Source: Myxococcus qinghaiensis | GTDB taxonomy: Bacteria > Myxococcota > Myxococcia > Myxococcales > Myxococcaceae | Reading direction: 5' to 3' | Length of the DNA: 64,000 nt | Assembly (NCBI RefSeq): GCF_024198215.1 | Contig: NZ_JAKCFA010000029.1 | Location: 1-64,000, forward strand | Shown here: piece by piece, positions 40,170 through 49,054 of the stretch | Layout: each line of letters begins with the position of its first letter | Position numbering within the stretch: the first letter of the stretch is position 1 | The notes under the pieces: model-generated | Seen by the model: the letters and a program-made list of their open reading frames with translations, nothing else | What the model was told of the DNA's origin: nothing | Database searches by the model: none | Position numbers and translations under genes: made by a program

Positions 40170-42587
40170 CTAGTCCGCCCGGAGGGCGATGATGGGGTCC
40201 ACGCGCGTCGCGCGGCGGGCCGGCAGCCACGTCGCCAGCAGCGCCACCGCGCTCAAGAGCGCCGCCACACCCGCGAAGGTCCACGGGTCATACGCCGTCA
40301 CGCCGTAGAGCAGCGTCCGCAGCAGATGCGCGAGGCCCAACGACAGCCCCAGGCCCAGCAGCACGCCCAGCCCCGCCAGCTTCACGCCCTGGCGCAGCAC
40401 CAGCACCAGCACGTCCGACTTCGCCGCGCCCAGCGCCATGCGGATGCCCAGCTCCCGCGTGCGCTGCGCCACCGAATAGCCGATGACGCCCGCCAGCCCC
40501 AGCGAGGCGAGGAGCAGCGCCGTGCCCGCGAACAGGCCCATCAGCAGCGCGGCCAGCCGTCGGGAGCCGATGGACTCGTCCACCAGCCGCGTCAGCGGCG
40601 CCACGCCGAACAGCGGCACGTTCCGGTCCACCTCGCGCAGCGCCGCCTCGACGCCGCCGCGCAGCGACTCCGGGTTGCCCGCCTTGGAGCGGACGGCGAG
40701 CGCCAGGTTCGCGCCGCCGAGCTGCGCGAGCGAGTAATACGCCATGGGCACCATCGGCTTGTCCAAGGACCACTCGCGCGCGTCCTCGACGATGCCCACC
40801 ACCGTGGCCCACTGCGCTCCGGTACGGTTCAGCCGCAGCCGCTGCCCCAGCGCGTTGCCCTGGGGCCAGTACCCGTCCGCGAAGGTCTTGTTGATGACCA
40901 CCGCCCACGCCGCGCCCGGGCCGTCCGTCTCCTCCAGCAGGCGGCCCTCGCGAAGCTTGAGGCCCAGCGTGCGCGGGTAGTCGGGGCTGACGGTGCGAAA
41001 CTGCACCGCGGGCCACACCTCGTCGGGCCCCTTCGTGCGCCCGTCGATGGCGAAGCCGAACGTCATCGAGCGCCCCAGGGGTAGGAGATTCGTGAAGCCC
41101 ACGGACTCCACGCCGGGCAACGCCTGGAGCCGCCCCAGCAGCTCGCGCTGGAAGGCGCCTTGTCGCTCGGGCGTGTCGTAGCGGGTGTCCGGCAGCGAGA
41201 GCTGCGCGGTGAGCACACCCTCCGGCCTGAAGCCCGGGTCCACCGACAGCAACACCAGCAGACTCCTGCCGAAGAGCCCCGCGCCTACCAGCAACACCAG
41301 CGCGAAGGCGACCTGGCCCACCACCAGCCCCGAGCGAAGCCGTCCCGAGCGCCCTCCCGTCGTGCCTCGCGAAGTCCCGCGCATGGCCGCGTTCAGGTCC
41401 GCGCGGCTCGCCTGGAGCGCCGGCACCAGTCCGAAGAGCAGTCCCGACAGCAGGCTCACCCCACCGGTGAACAGCAGCGAGCGCGTGTCCAAGCGGACGT
41501 CCGCCGCGCGCGGCAGGCTCTCCCCCACCAGCGCCAGCAACACGTCCGTTCCCCACATCGCCAGCAGCAACCCGAGCGCGCCGCCCATCAGCGACAGCAA
41601 CAGGCTCTCCGTGAGGAACTGCGCCAACAGCCTGCCGCGCCCCGCGCCCAGCGCCGCGCGGATGGACACCTCTCGCTCACGGGCCGCCGCGCGCGCCAGC
41701 AGGAGATTCGCCACGCTGCCGCACGCCACCAGCAGCACGAAGCCCACCGCGCCGAGCAGGAGCCACAGCGTGCCGCGCACGTCGCCCACCACCTCGTCCT
41801 CCAGCGACTTCAGGCCGATGGTGCGCTTGCCCTGCGCGTACTTCGGATGCGCCTCCGCCAGCGCCTGGGACACGCGGGCCAAATCCCGCGCCGCGGCCTC
41901 CATCGTCACGCCGGGCTTCAGCCGCGCGATGACCTCCAGGAAGCGCGTCTCGCGCAGGTCCTCGGAGGCCAGCTCCGCCGAGGGCGCGAAGGGCTTGTAG
42001 AGGTCCGCGTCCGCCGGGTACGTCACGCCGCGCGGCAGCACGCCCACCACCGTGTACGGCTCGCCGTCGAGCTGGAGCGTGCGGCCCAGCACCTCCGGGT
42101 CTTGCGAGAAGTGCGTACGCCACGTCTGGTGCGTGAGCATCACCACCCTGTCGTTGCCCGCCGTCTCCTCGTCCCGCGTGAAGTCGCGTCCCAGCGCGGG
42201 CCGCACGCCCAGCGTCGGGAAGAAGGACGCGGTGGCCTCCACCACGCGCAGGTGCTGCGGCGTGTCCACGCCCGTCAATGTCACGTCGTCATCGGTGAAG
42301 GCGGCGACCGAGGAGAAGACGCTCGGCAGCTCCGCGTACTCCCGGTACTCCACCACCGAGGACGACAAGCCCTTGCGCCCCGCCCGACCGAAGTCGTTCG
42401 ACACGTCCATCAGCCGGTCCGGCTCGGCGAAGGGCGGCGGTCTCAAGAGCACGCCATTCACCACGCTGAACACCGCGCTGTTCGCGCCGATGCCCAGTGC
42501 CAGCGCCAGCACCGCCACCAGCGTGAAGCCGGGGCTCTTGCCCAGCGTGCGCAGCGCATACCGCAGGTCTTGAAGGAAGGTCTCCAT
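40170..42587 (-). CDS. MacB/ADOP-type ABC permease (second in operon)
   Basis: 805-residue permease, second of the tandem triplet. It starts METFLQDLRYALRTLGKSPG, has a periplasmic core (SVFSSVAAFTDDDVTLTG), FtsX blocks (LLGAVGFVLLVACGSVANLL; LLMGLFAGTALLLASLGLAG) and the ending TRVDPIIALRAD. It is most similar to the first permease (42600-45020), with the same ARAAAREREVSIRAALGAGR loop. The gene ends eight bases before the next. Which ATPase energises it cannot be read from the sequence. Confidence 0.85.
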   Translation of the reverse strand: METFLQDLRYALRTLGKSPGFTLVAVLALALGIGANSAVFSVVNGVLLRPPPFAEPDRLMDVSNDFGRAGRKGLSSSVVEYREYAELPSVFSSVAAFTDDDVTLTGVDTPQHLRVVEATASFFPTLGVRPALGRDFTRDEETAGNDRVVMLTHQTWRTHFSQDPEVLGRTLQLDGEPYTVVGVLPRGVTYPADADLYKPFAPSAELASEDLRETRFLEVIARLKPGVTMEAAARDLARVSQALAEAHPKYAQGKRTIGLKSLEDEVVGDVRGTLWLLLGAVGFVLLVACGSVANLLLARAAAREREVSIRAALGAGRGRLLAQFLTESLLLSLMGGALGLLLAMWGTDVLLALVGESLPRAADVRLDTRSLLFTGGVSLLSGLLFGLVPALQASRADLNAAMRGTSRGTTGGRSGRLRSGLVVGQVAFALVLLVGAGLFGRSLLVLLSVDPGFRPEGVLTAQLSLPDTRYDTPERQGAFQRELLGRLQALPGVESVGFTNLLPLGRSMTFGFAIDGRTKGPDEVWPAVQFRTVSPDYPRTLGLKLREGRLLEETDGPGAAWAVVINKTFADGYWPQGNALGQRLRLNRTGAQWATVVGIVEDAREWSLDKPMVPMAYYSLAQLGGANLALAVRSKAGNPESLRGGVEAALREVDRNVPLFGVAPLTRLVDESIGSRRLAALLMGLFAGTALLLASLGLAGVIGYSVAQRTRELGIRMALGAAKSDVLVLVLRQGVKLAGLGVLLGLGLSLGLAHLLRTLLYGVTAYDPWTFAGVAALLSAVALLATWLPARRATRVDPIIALRAD

Positions 42588-42599
42588 CGACGCGCGCTC

Positions 42600-45020
42600 C
42601 TACTCCGCCTTCAAGGCGATGATGGGGTCCACCCGCGTCGCGCGGTGCGCCGGCAGCCACGTCGCCCCCAGGGCCACGCCGCTCAAGAGCGCCGCCACTC
42701 CCACGAAGGTCCACGGGTCATACGCCGTCACGCCGTACAGCAGCGTGCTCAAGAGCCGCGCCAGCACCAGCGACAACACCAGCCCCAACCCCACGCCCAG
42801 CCCCGCCAGCTTCACGCCCTGGCGCAGCACCAGCACCAGCACGTCCGACTTCGCCGCGCCCAGCGCCATCCGGATGCCCATCTCCCGCGTACGCTGCGCC
42901 ACCGAGTAGCCGATGACGCCCGAGATTCCGAGCGCCGCCAAGAGCAGCGCCGTACCCGCGAACAGCCCCATCAACAGCGCCGTCAGCCTGCGCGAGCCGA
43001 TGGACTCATCCACCAGGCGCACCATGGACGTCACCTTGAACAGGGGCAGGTTGCCGTCGAGCGCGCGCACCTCGGATTCAATCGCCGTGCGCAGGGACTC
43101 CGGCTCACCCGCCTTCACGCGCACCGTCAGGTAGAGGTGGGTGAGGGGCACCTGCAGCGCCGAGTAGTACGCCGTCGGGCGCGCGGGCGTGTCCAGGCCC
43201 CACTCGCGCAGGTCGTCGACGATGCCCACCACCGTGGTCCACTGAGCATCGGACTGGTGCAGCTTCACTCGCTGGCCCAGCGCGTCCCCCTTCGGCCAGT
43301 AGAGGTCCGCGAAGGTCTGGTTGATGACCACCGCCCACGCCGCGTCCGGTCCGTCCGTCTCCTGGAGCATGCGCCCGTCACGCAGCCGCACCTTGAGCGT
43401 GCGCAGGTAGTCCGCGCTGGCGAAGCGCGACTCCACCGCCGGCCACATCTCCCCCGCGGCTCGCGTCCGCCCCTCCACGTCGAAGCTGATGTTCGTCTTG
43501 CCGCCCAGGGGCAACATGTTCGTCACCCCCGCGGACTCCACGCCGGGCAGCGCCTGGACGCGGCGGAGCAGCTCCTGCTGGAAGGCCCGCTGGTCCTCCG
43601 GCTTCGCGTAGCCTACGGCCGGCAACGCGAGCTGACCGGTGAGCACTCCCTCCGGCGTGAAGCCCGCATCCACCTGGGTCAGCGCCTGGAAGCTGCGCAG
43701 GAAGAGGCCCGCGCCCACCAGCAGCACCAGCGCGAAGGCCACCTGCCCCACCACCAGCCCCGAGCGCAGACGGCCCGCCTTGCCACCCTCCGTCCCCCGC
43801 GAGCCCTCGCGCATCGTCGAGCTCAGGTCCACGCGGCTCGCCTGGAGCGCCGGCACCAGCCCGAAGCCGACGCCCGTGAGCACGGAGAGTCCCACGGTGA
43901 AGAGCACCGAGGAGACGTCCAGCCCCACCGCCGCCGCGCGAGGCAACCCGTCCCCCACCATCGCCACCAGCGCGTCCGTGCCCCATTTCGCCAGCAGCAG
44001 CCCCAGTCCGCCGCCCGCCGCCGACAGCACCAGGCTCTCGGCGAGGAACTGCCCCACCAACTGCGCCCGCCCCGCGCCCAGCGCCGCGCGGATGGACACC
44101 TCGCGCTGACGCGCCGTCGCCCGGGCCAGGAGCAGGTTCGCCACGCTGCTGCACGCCACCAGCAACACGAAGCCCACCGCGCCCAGGAGGAGCCACAGCG
44201 TCCCTCGCACCTGGCCCACCACCTCGTCCTCCAGCGACTTCACGCTGATGGCCCAGCCGTAGCCCTTGTAATACTCCTCGTGCAGGGTCTCCATCTCCCG
44301 CCCCACCCGGTCCATGTCCGCCTTCGCCGCCTCCAGCGTCAGGCCGGGCTTCAACCGCCCCACCACGCTGAGGAAGCGGTAGCCGCGGGAGACGGCCGCC
44401 GCCCGCTCCGCCGTGGGCGCGAAGGGCGCGTACAGGTCCGTGTCCGCCGGGTACTCGACGCCGGGCGGCAGCACGCCCACCACCGTGTACGTGTCGCCGT
44501 CGAGCCGGAGCTCGCGGCCCAGCACGCCCGGGTCCTGCGCGAAGCGCGTGCGCCACGTCTTGTGCGTCAACACGAGCACCTTGTCGCGCCCCAGCGTCTC
44601 CTCCTCCTCGGAGAAGGCTCGGCCCAGCACCGGAGCCACGCCCAGCGTGGGGAACAGCGAGGCCGTGGAGAGCGTCAACTGGAGCCGCTCCGGCGCGTCG
44701 CCCCCGGTGAGCGTGACGTTGCTCGCCTCGAAGGCCGCCAGCGAGCTGAAGGCCCTGGGCATCGTGAGGTAGTCCCGGTACTCGGGCACCGACACGACGA
44801 TGTCGTGGATGTTCGCCTTGGCGTAGTTGCCCCAGAGGTGGACCAGTCGCTCCGGCTGGGTGAAGGGCGGCGGCTTGAGCAGCACGCCATTCACCACGCT
44901 GAACACCGCGCTGTTCGCGCCGATGCCCAGCGCCAGCGCCAGCACCGCCATCAACGTGAAGCCCGGGCTCTTGCGCAAGGAGCGCAGCGCGTAACGGACA
45001 TTCTGGAGGAAGGTTTCCAC
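42600..45020 (-). CDS. MacB/ADOP-type ABC permease (first in operon)
   Basis: 806-residue permease directly after the first ATPase gene. The start is GTG 45020, behind GGGAGTCGTC; it gives METFLQNVRYALRSLRKSPG, matching the other permease starts, whereas the longer frame from 45047 does not. It has the same ADOP architecture (two periplasmic cores, two FtsX domains; LLGAVGFVLLVACSSVANLL, LLMGLFAGTALLLAALGISG) and ends TRVDPIIALKAE. Its ATPase is probably the one at 45107-45874. Confidence 0.85.
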   Translation of the reverse strand: METFLQNVRYALRSLRKSPGFTLMAVLALALGIGANSAVFSVVNGVLLKPPPFTQPERLVHLWGNYAKANIHDIVVSVPEYRDYLTMPRAFSSLAAFEASNVTLTGGDAPERLQLTLSTASLFPTLGVAPVLGRAFSEEEETLGRDKVLVLTHKTWRTRFAQDPGVLGRELRLDGDTYTVVGVLPPGVEYPADTDLYAPFAPTAERAAAVSRGYRFLSVVGRLKPGLTLEAAKADMDRVGREMETLHEEYYKGYGWAISVKSLEDEVVGQVRGTLWLLLGAVGFVLLVACSSVANLLLARATARQREVSIRAALGAGRAQLVGQFLAESLVLSAAGGGLGLLLAKWGTDALVAMVGDGLPRAAAVGLDVSSVLFTVGLSVLTGVGFGLVPALQASRVDLSSTMREGSRGTEGGKAGRLRSGLVVGQVAFALVLLVGAGLFLRSFQALTQVDAGFTPEGVLTGQLALPAVGYAKPEDQRAFQQELLRRVQALPGVESAGVTNMLPLGGKTNISFDVEGRTRAAGEMWPAVESRFASADYLRTLKVRLRDGRMLQETDGPDAAWAVVINQTFADLYWPKGDALGQRVKLHQSDAQWTTVVGIVDDLREWGLDTPARPTAYYSALQVPLTHLYLTVRVKAGEPESLRTAIESEVRALDGNLPLFKVTSMVRLVDESIGSRRLTALLMGLFAGTALLLAALGISGVIGYSVAQRTREMGIRMALGAAKSDVLVLVLRQGVKLAGLGVGLGLVLSLVLARLLSTLLYGVTAYDPWTFVGVAALLSGVALGATWLPAHRATRVDPIIALKAE

Positions 45021-45106
45021 GACGACTCCCGGTGATTCAGGACGCACGCCTCCCGAGGGCCGCCCCGCCAGGAGCGACCCGGGCGAGGCCCGCGAGAGGA
45101 GAAGGG

Positions 45107-45874
45107 TTAGCGGCGCTGCTCGTCCTGGACGACGCGGCCGTCGAAGAGGCTCACCGTGCGCGTGGCGACTCGCGCGTGCGCCGGGTCGTGCGTCACCATG
45201 CAGATGGTGGCGCCAGCCTTGTGCAGCTCGGACAGCAACTGCATCACCGCCTCGCCATTCTTGGAGTCGAGGTTACCGGTGGGCTCGTCCGCCAGGAGGA
45301 TGAGCGGGTCTCCGGCCACGGCGCGCGCCACGGCGACGCGCTGCTGCTGACCGCCGGAGAGCTGCCCCGGCATGTGCCGCGCACGGTGCGCCATGCCGAC
45401 CTTGTCCAGCGCCTTCTCCACCCGCTGCTTGCGCTCGGCGGCGGGCATGCCCCGGTACGTCAGGGGCAGCTCCACGTTCTCGAACACCGTCAGGTCGCCG
45501 ATGAGGTTGAAGCTCTGGAAGATGAAGCCGATGTGCCGGTTGCGCACCAGCGCGCGGTCCGACGCTGACAAGTCGAGCACGCTCTTGCCGTCGAGCAGGT
45601 ACGTGCCCCGCGTCGTCGTGTCGAGCAGCCCCAGCACGGCGAGCAGCGTGGACTTGCCGGAGCCCGAGGGGCCGACAATCGCCACCCACTCACCTTGGCG
45701 GATGTTGAGGTGGATGTTGGAGAGCGCGTGCGTCTCCACCTCCTCCGTCTCGAAGACCTTCGTCAGTCCTTCCAGCGTGATGAGGGACTTGCCCGTCTCC
45801 ACCTTGGCCGCACCCGACAGCACCGCCGCGTCCTCGGAAGCAGGCGTCTCCGCATTGTTGTTCGTCGTCATCAT
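45107..45874 (-). CDS. ABC transporter ATPase (MacB/LolD type), first copy in operon
   Basis: 255-residue ATPase with a 30-residue Asn/Ala-rich N-terminal extension. Walker A GPSGSGKST, Q-loop FQSFNLIGD, intact signature LSGGQQQRVAVARAV, Walker B ILLADEPTGNLDS and switch His in MVTHDPAHA are all present. Start ATG 45874 overlaps the stop of the membrane-fusion gene (ATGA); a second ATG follows immediately. Unlike the other ATPase in this operon, its signature is canonical, so it is the more typical energiser. Confidence 0.9.
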   Translation of the reverse strand: MMTTNNNAETPASEDAAVLSGAAKVETGKSLITLEGLTKVFETEEVETHALSNIHLNIRQGEWVAIVGPSGSGKSTLLAVLGLLDTTTRGTYLLDGKSVLDLSASDRALVRNRHIGFIFQSFNLIGDLTVFENVELPLTYRGMPAAERKQRVEKALDKVGMAHRARHMPGQLSGGQQQRVAVARAVAGDPLILLADEPTGNLDSKNGEAVMQLLSELHKAGATICMVTHDPAHARVATRTVSLFDGRVVQDEQRR

Positions 45875-47115
45875 CGCAGCCTCACCCGCTCGACCGCATC
45901 CCACGCGGCCATGTCCGACAGCACCACCTGGTCACCTTCCGCGAGGCCCTGCAGCACCTCCACGGCATTCACCGAGCCCCGGCCCAGCTGCACCGGCACC
46001 CGGACCGCCTCGTCACTGCCCGGCATCAACCGGAAGAGCGACATCGTCCCGTTGGGCTGCGCACCGGCCGGGCGCCCCACCGACAGCACGTTGCCCAGCC
46101 GCTCCAGCTCCACGGTGCCCTCCACCGTGAGGTCGGGCCGCGCGCCCTTGGGCAGCTCGTCGGGGAGCGACACCTCCACCCGCACCGTGCCCTGGCTCGC
46201 CGCCGGCGCCACTCGCGCCACCGTGCCCTCCACCACGCCGTTGCGCGTGTCTATCAGCGCCTTCTGGCCCTGGACGATGTCGCGCGCCTGCGTCTCGGCG
46301 ATGCGCAGCTCCGCCTTGAGCCGCTCCGGCTTCACCACCTTCGCCAGCAGCACCCCCGGCGTCACCCACTGACCCAGCTCCAGCGGAAGCTCCTGCAGCA
46401 CTCCGTCCTCCCCGGCGAGCACCTTCATGGACTCCACCTGGGTACGACGGAACCGGGCCACCGCTTTCAATCGTTCCACCTGTCCCTGCAGCGCTATCAG
46501 CTGGTCCCGCATGGAGGAGGCGACGACGGACAGCTTCTTGCGCTCCAGCTCCAGCCGGCGCGTCAGCTCTCCCGCCCGCTCTCCCGCCTGCCGCGCCTCC
46601 AGCGTGGGGATGAGGTCCTTCTCCACCAGGGCGGTGTTGGCGGTGGCGCGGCGCTCCGCGTCAGAGGACTCCGCGGTGAGGGTGGCCACCGACGCCTCCT
46701 GCGCCAGCCGCTGCGTCTCCAGCGTCATGCGCATCTGGATGAACTCGGCCTCGGCGCTCGCGAGCTGTCGCTCCGCCTCCAGCATCTGCAGCTGCACGTC
46801 CGGGTTGGACAGCTCCATCAGCAGCGTGTCCGCCTTCACCGTCGCGCCCGGCCGCACGTGGATGCGCTCCACCCGGCCCGCCGTGTCCGCCGTCAGCCAG
46901 CGGATGTACTCGGGAACCAGCGTGCCCGCGCCCTTCACCTGGCGCACCATGGGGCCGCGCTTCACCGTGTCCAGCCACACCGAGGCCCGGTCCACCGACG
47001 GCGCCGCCGGCCGCAGCCGCCCCAGACCCACGGTGACGAGAATGAGCGCGAACGCACCACCAATGGCGAGCAACCAGGGCTTGCGGCGAGGCTTCTTGGC
47101 TTTGGGAATGTCCAC
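45871..47115 (-). CDS. Periplasmic adaptor (HlyD/MacA-type membrane-fusion protein)
   Basis: 414-residue adaptor anchored by one N-terminal helix (KPWLLAIGGAFALILVTVGL). The barrel-sandwich hybrid has VKGAGTLVPEYIRWLTADTA and VERIHVRPGATVKADTLLME. A long coiled-coil hairpin (about 105-225; QMLEAERQLASAEAEFIQMR and LEARQAGERAGELTRRLELE) is followed by the returning lipoyl and beta-barrel regions (VSLPDELPKGARPDLTVEGT). It is the first gene of the exporter operon, linking permeases to an outer-membrane channel; no outer-membrane factor gene is nearby, so one must be encoded elsewhere. A sigma-54-like element lies just upstream. Confidence 0.85.
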   Translation of the reverse strand: MDIPKAKKPRRKPWLLAIGGAFALILVTVGLGRLRPAAPSVDRASVWLDTVKRGPMVRQVKGAGTLVPEYIRWLTADTAGRVERIHVRPGATVKADTLLMELSNPDVQLQMLEAERQLASAEAEFIQMRMTLETQRLAQEASVATLTAESSDAERRATANTALVEKDLIPTLEARQAGERAGELTRRLELERKKLSVVASSMRDQLIALQGQVERLKAVARFRRTQVESMKVLAGEDGVLQELPLELGQWVTPGVLLAKVVKPERLKAELRIAETQARDIVQGQKALIDTRNGVVEGTVARVAPAASQGTVRVEVSLPDELPKGARPDLTVEGTVELERLGNVLSVGRPAGAQPNGTMSLFRLMPGSDEAVRVPVQLGRGSVNAVEVLQGLAEGDQVVLSDMAAWDAVERVRLR

Positions 47116-47128
47116 GGGCCACCCCTAG

Positions 47129-47144
47129 AGCGAGCCGCGTGCCA
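47129..47144 (-). promoter_or_regulatory. Candidate sigma-54 (-24/-12) promoter element of the exporter operon
   Basis: On the - strand, TGGCACGCGGCTCGCT has GG and GC exactly ten bases apart, close to the consensus TGGCAC-N5-TTGCW with one change in the -12 block. It lies just upstream of the membrane-fusion gene in an operon encoding a sigma-54 activator. Standard spacing would place the transcript start about three bases before the ATG, which is unexpectedly short. No activator-binding repeats were identified. Confidence 0.4.
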
Positions 47145-47303
47145 ACCGTCTCACGCGGCCCAACCCCAGGGAATTGCTCGGAACACCCCCGCCCCCTCCC
47201 CAGGGCGTGCCCGGTTCCGCGAAGTGCTGTCCCATAAGCGGACAACGCCCCGGCCGAGTGGATCAACCCGCCCGGTCTCCAGGCACCCAGGCCGGGTTCA
47301 CCG

Positions 47304-48884
47304 TCAGGGGAAGGCGTAGCCCAACAGCTGCTCCGTCACCTGGCCCTCGCAGTTCGACGCGGGGGAGACGAAGTGGTCCTTCCCCTGGCCCAGGTTGCAC
47401 CGGTAGAGCGGCACCGTGCCCGCCACCTGCGTCGTGTGGATGTAGCCCACCGGCCCCAGGGGCAGGAGGCCCTCGCAGCCCACGTCCGGGCTGAGCAGGT
47501 TGTGGTTGCCCACGCGGCACTCGTACAGCATCCGCGTGCCCGCCACGGGCTCTCGCCACAGCCGCCACGAGGACTCCTGCCGGAAGCCCGGAGGCAACAG
47601 TCGCGACGATGCCCAGTGGCCTCGCGTGGCGTGGTAGCCCCGGCGCAGCCGCGTGTAAGGCAGCTCCTCGAAGCCGCAGGAGAGCTGGGGCGGATTCAAG
47701 TCATTGCGGTTGGCCAGCGCCCACGTGCTCCACGACGGCTTCGCGCTTCCATCGACGCGACGCAGCCCGAGCGCCAGTCCGCCCTCCGCCGCGTTGTCGT
47801 GCATGCGGTGGTAGATGTAGCTCTCGATGCCGGGCGTCCCCAGCACGTTGCGGAACGAGTCGCACACGGCCGCCTGCTGCGCGGCCTCCGACGACTGCGG
47901 GCTGCCGGAGTGGATGCCGCTCTCCGTGAGCTGGATTTCCCACGCGTGCGGCCGGGTGGGGAACGTCTTGCGCAGCCAGCCCGCCAGCACGCCCAGGTTG
48001 CCGTACGTCACGCGCGGGTAGTCATCCGCGGAGAACTGGGGACGGAACAGGTCGGGCGCGTAGGGGTGGTACGCCACGCGCCACGCCCGCGAGCCCACGC
48101 GCGCCGCGAAGCCCGTCAGGAAGGTGGTGGCGGACAAGGTCGGACTGCTCGCGCCGGGCGCGTCCAGCTCCGGGCCGAAGTGGTGCGTCAGCGAGATGAG
48201 GACTTTCGCCGCCGACTGCCACGCCATCACCTGGTCATAGGCCGCGTTGTAGCTGGCCGCGTACGTGTCCAGCCACGCCGCCGTGTTGCACGCGCCCGCG
48301 CCCTGGCCACAGCCGATGTCGAACCAGTCGTTGGAGTTGACCTCGTTGTGGATGACGAAGTCGGCGACGCGGCCATGGCCGTTGAGCCCGTTGTAGCGCT
48401 GCGCGAGCAGGCCCACGAAGCGGCCGTAGTCCGCCGCGTTGTTGGGCGCGCAGAAGATGTCGAAGCCCGCCGCCGCGGGGGTGCACGTGCGCCCCGCGCG
48501 CGCCCACGCGGGCACGCCGTACACCACCGCCGTCACCACCACGCCGCGCGCCGTCCACTCGCGGATGGCCGCGTCCACGCTCGCCTCCACCGCGAAGCAG
48601 TGCCCCGCGTACTCCACGCGCCCTCCGGTACACGGCGGCGCCTGCACCGACGGCTCCCACGAGGCCCACACCAGGTTCATCGCCACGCCGCCGGTGTTGT
48701 TGCCCGCGAGCTCGTCGTAGCTGGGCCAGAAGTCCGGCTGCACGCCCTTCAGGCGATACGCGGTGCGCGTCGGATACGGCAGGTTCGCCTCCGCCACCGC
48801 GGGCGACAACAGCCCCGCCACCAGCAACGCCACGGCCAACGCGGGCCCCAAGGTCCAACGTCCACCACACAGTCCTTCACGCAA
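47304..48884 (-). CDS. Secreted TIM-barrel glycosidase-like protein (DUF5722-like) with C-terminal repeats
   Basis: 526-residue exported protein. The signal peptide (GPALAVALLVAGLLSPAVA) is followed by a TIM-barrel domain resembling DUF5722. Active-site-like residues are the Glu of FVIHNEVNSNDWF and the Glu of WEIQLTESGIHSG, the acid/base and nucleophile positions of clan A glycosidases. The C-terminal 115 residues contain two copies of a Cys-containing repeat (MLYECRVGNHNLLSPDVGCE and PLYRCNLGQGKDHFVSPASN), which occurs in secreted myxobacterial hydrolases and probably aids binding. It lies upstream of the exporter operon on the same strand, across 188 bases. The substrate is unknown. Confidence 0.65.
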   Translation of the reverse strand: MREGLCGGRWTLGPALAVALLVAGLLSPAVAEANLPYPTRTAYRLKGVQPDFWPSYDELAGNNTGGVAMNLVWASWEPSVQAPPCTGGRVEYAGHCFAVEASVDAAIREWTARGVVVTAVVYGVPAWARAGRTCTPAAAGFDIFCAPNNAADYGRFVGLLAQRYNGLNGHGRVADFVIHNEVNSNDWFDIGCGQGAGACNTAAWLDTYAASYNAAYDQVMAWQSAAKVLISLTHHFGPELDAPGASSPTLSATTFLTGFAARVGSRAWRVAYHPYAPDLFRPQFSADDYPRVTYGNLGVLAGWLRKTFPTRPHAWEIQLTESGIHSGSPQSSEAAQQAAVCDSFRNVLGTPGIESYIYHRMHDNAAEGGLALGLRRVDGSAKPSWSTWALANRNDLNPPQLSCGFEELPYTRLRRGYHATRGHWASSRLLPPGFRQESSWRLWREPVAGTRMLYECRVGNHNLLSPDVGCEGLLPLGPVGYIHTTQVAGTVPLYRCNLGQGKDHFVSPASNCEGQVTEQLLGYAFP

Positions 48885-49054
48885 GTGACACCTCCCGTGC
48901 GCGCCGAGCCCCCCGAAGACCCACTCCCTGTCTCGCGTCCTCGGGCCAACTCAACGAGTTAGTCAGACTATGCAGTTAAAGCCACTCTTTGCCGTCAAAA
49001 TTGACTCACAGCTTGTCCTGTTTGGAAGTGAGGGAAGTAGTCTGTGCGGCTCAT
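48885..49054. other. Divergent intergenic region, promoters likely
   Basis: 170 bases between the secreted glycosidase-like gene and the acyl-CoA synthetase gene. The part 48955-49010 is AT-rich compared with its surroundings and contains AACTCAACGAGTT, a short palindrome. On the + strand TTGACT at 49001-49006 is -35-like but lacks a good -10. No firm promoter can be assigned. Confidence 0.35.

Larger units (their letters stand above)
37867..45020 (-). repeat. Tandem triplicated permease genes
   Basis: Three adjacent permease genes (37754-40162, 40170-42587, 42600-45020) share the same order of domains and long near-identical DNA blocks. For example, GGGTCATACGCCGTCACGCC occurs at the same place in all three (near 37870, 40285 and 42717 on the printed strand). 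They are duplicated genes rather than a mobile element; no terminal repeats or transposase are seen. Confidence 0.7.

Noticed and set aside
37754..45020. Possible composite transposon in the repeated permease region
   Set aside because: The repeats are whole coding sequences in the same orientation, with no transposase, terminal inverted repeats or target duplication.
41160..45035. 1291-residue + strand open frame opposite the permeases
   Set aside because: It is antisense to well-supported permease genes and consists mostly of Arg, Gln, His and Pro, the usual shadow of high-GC coding DNA.
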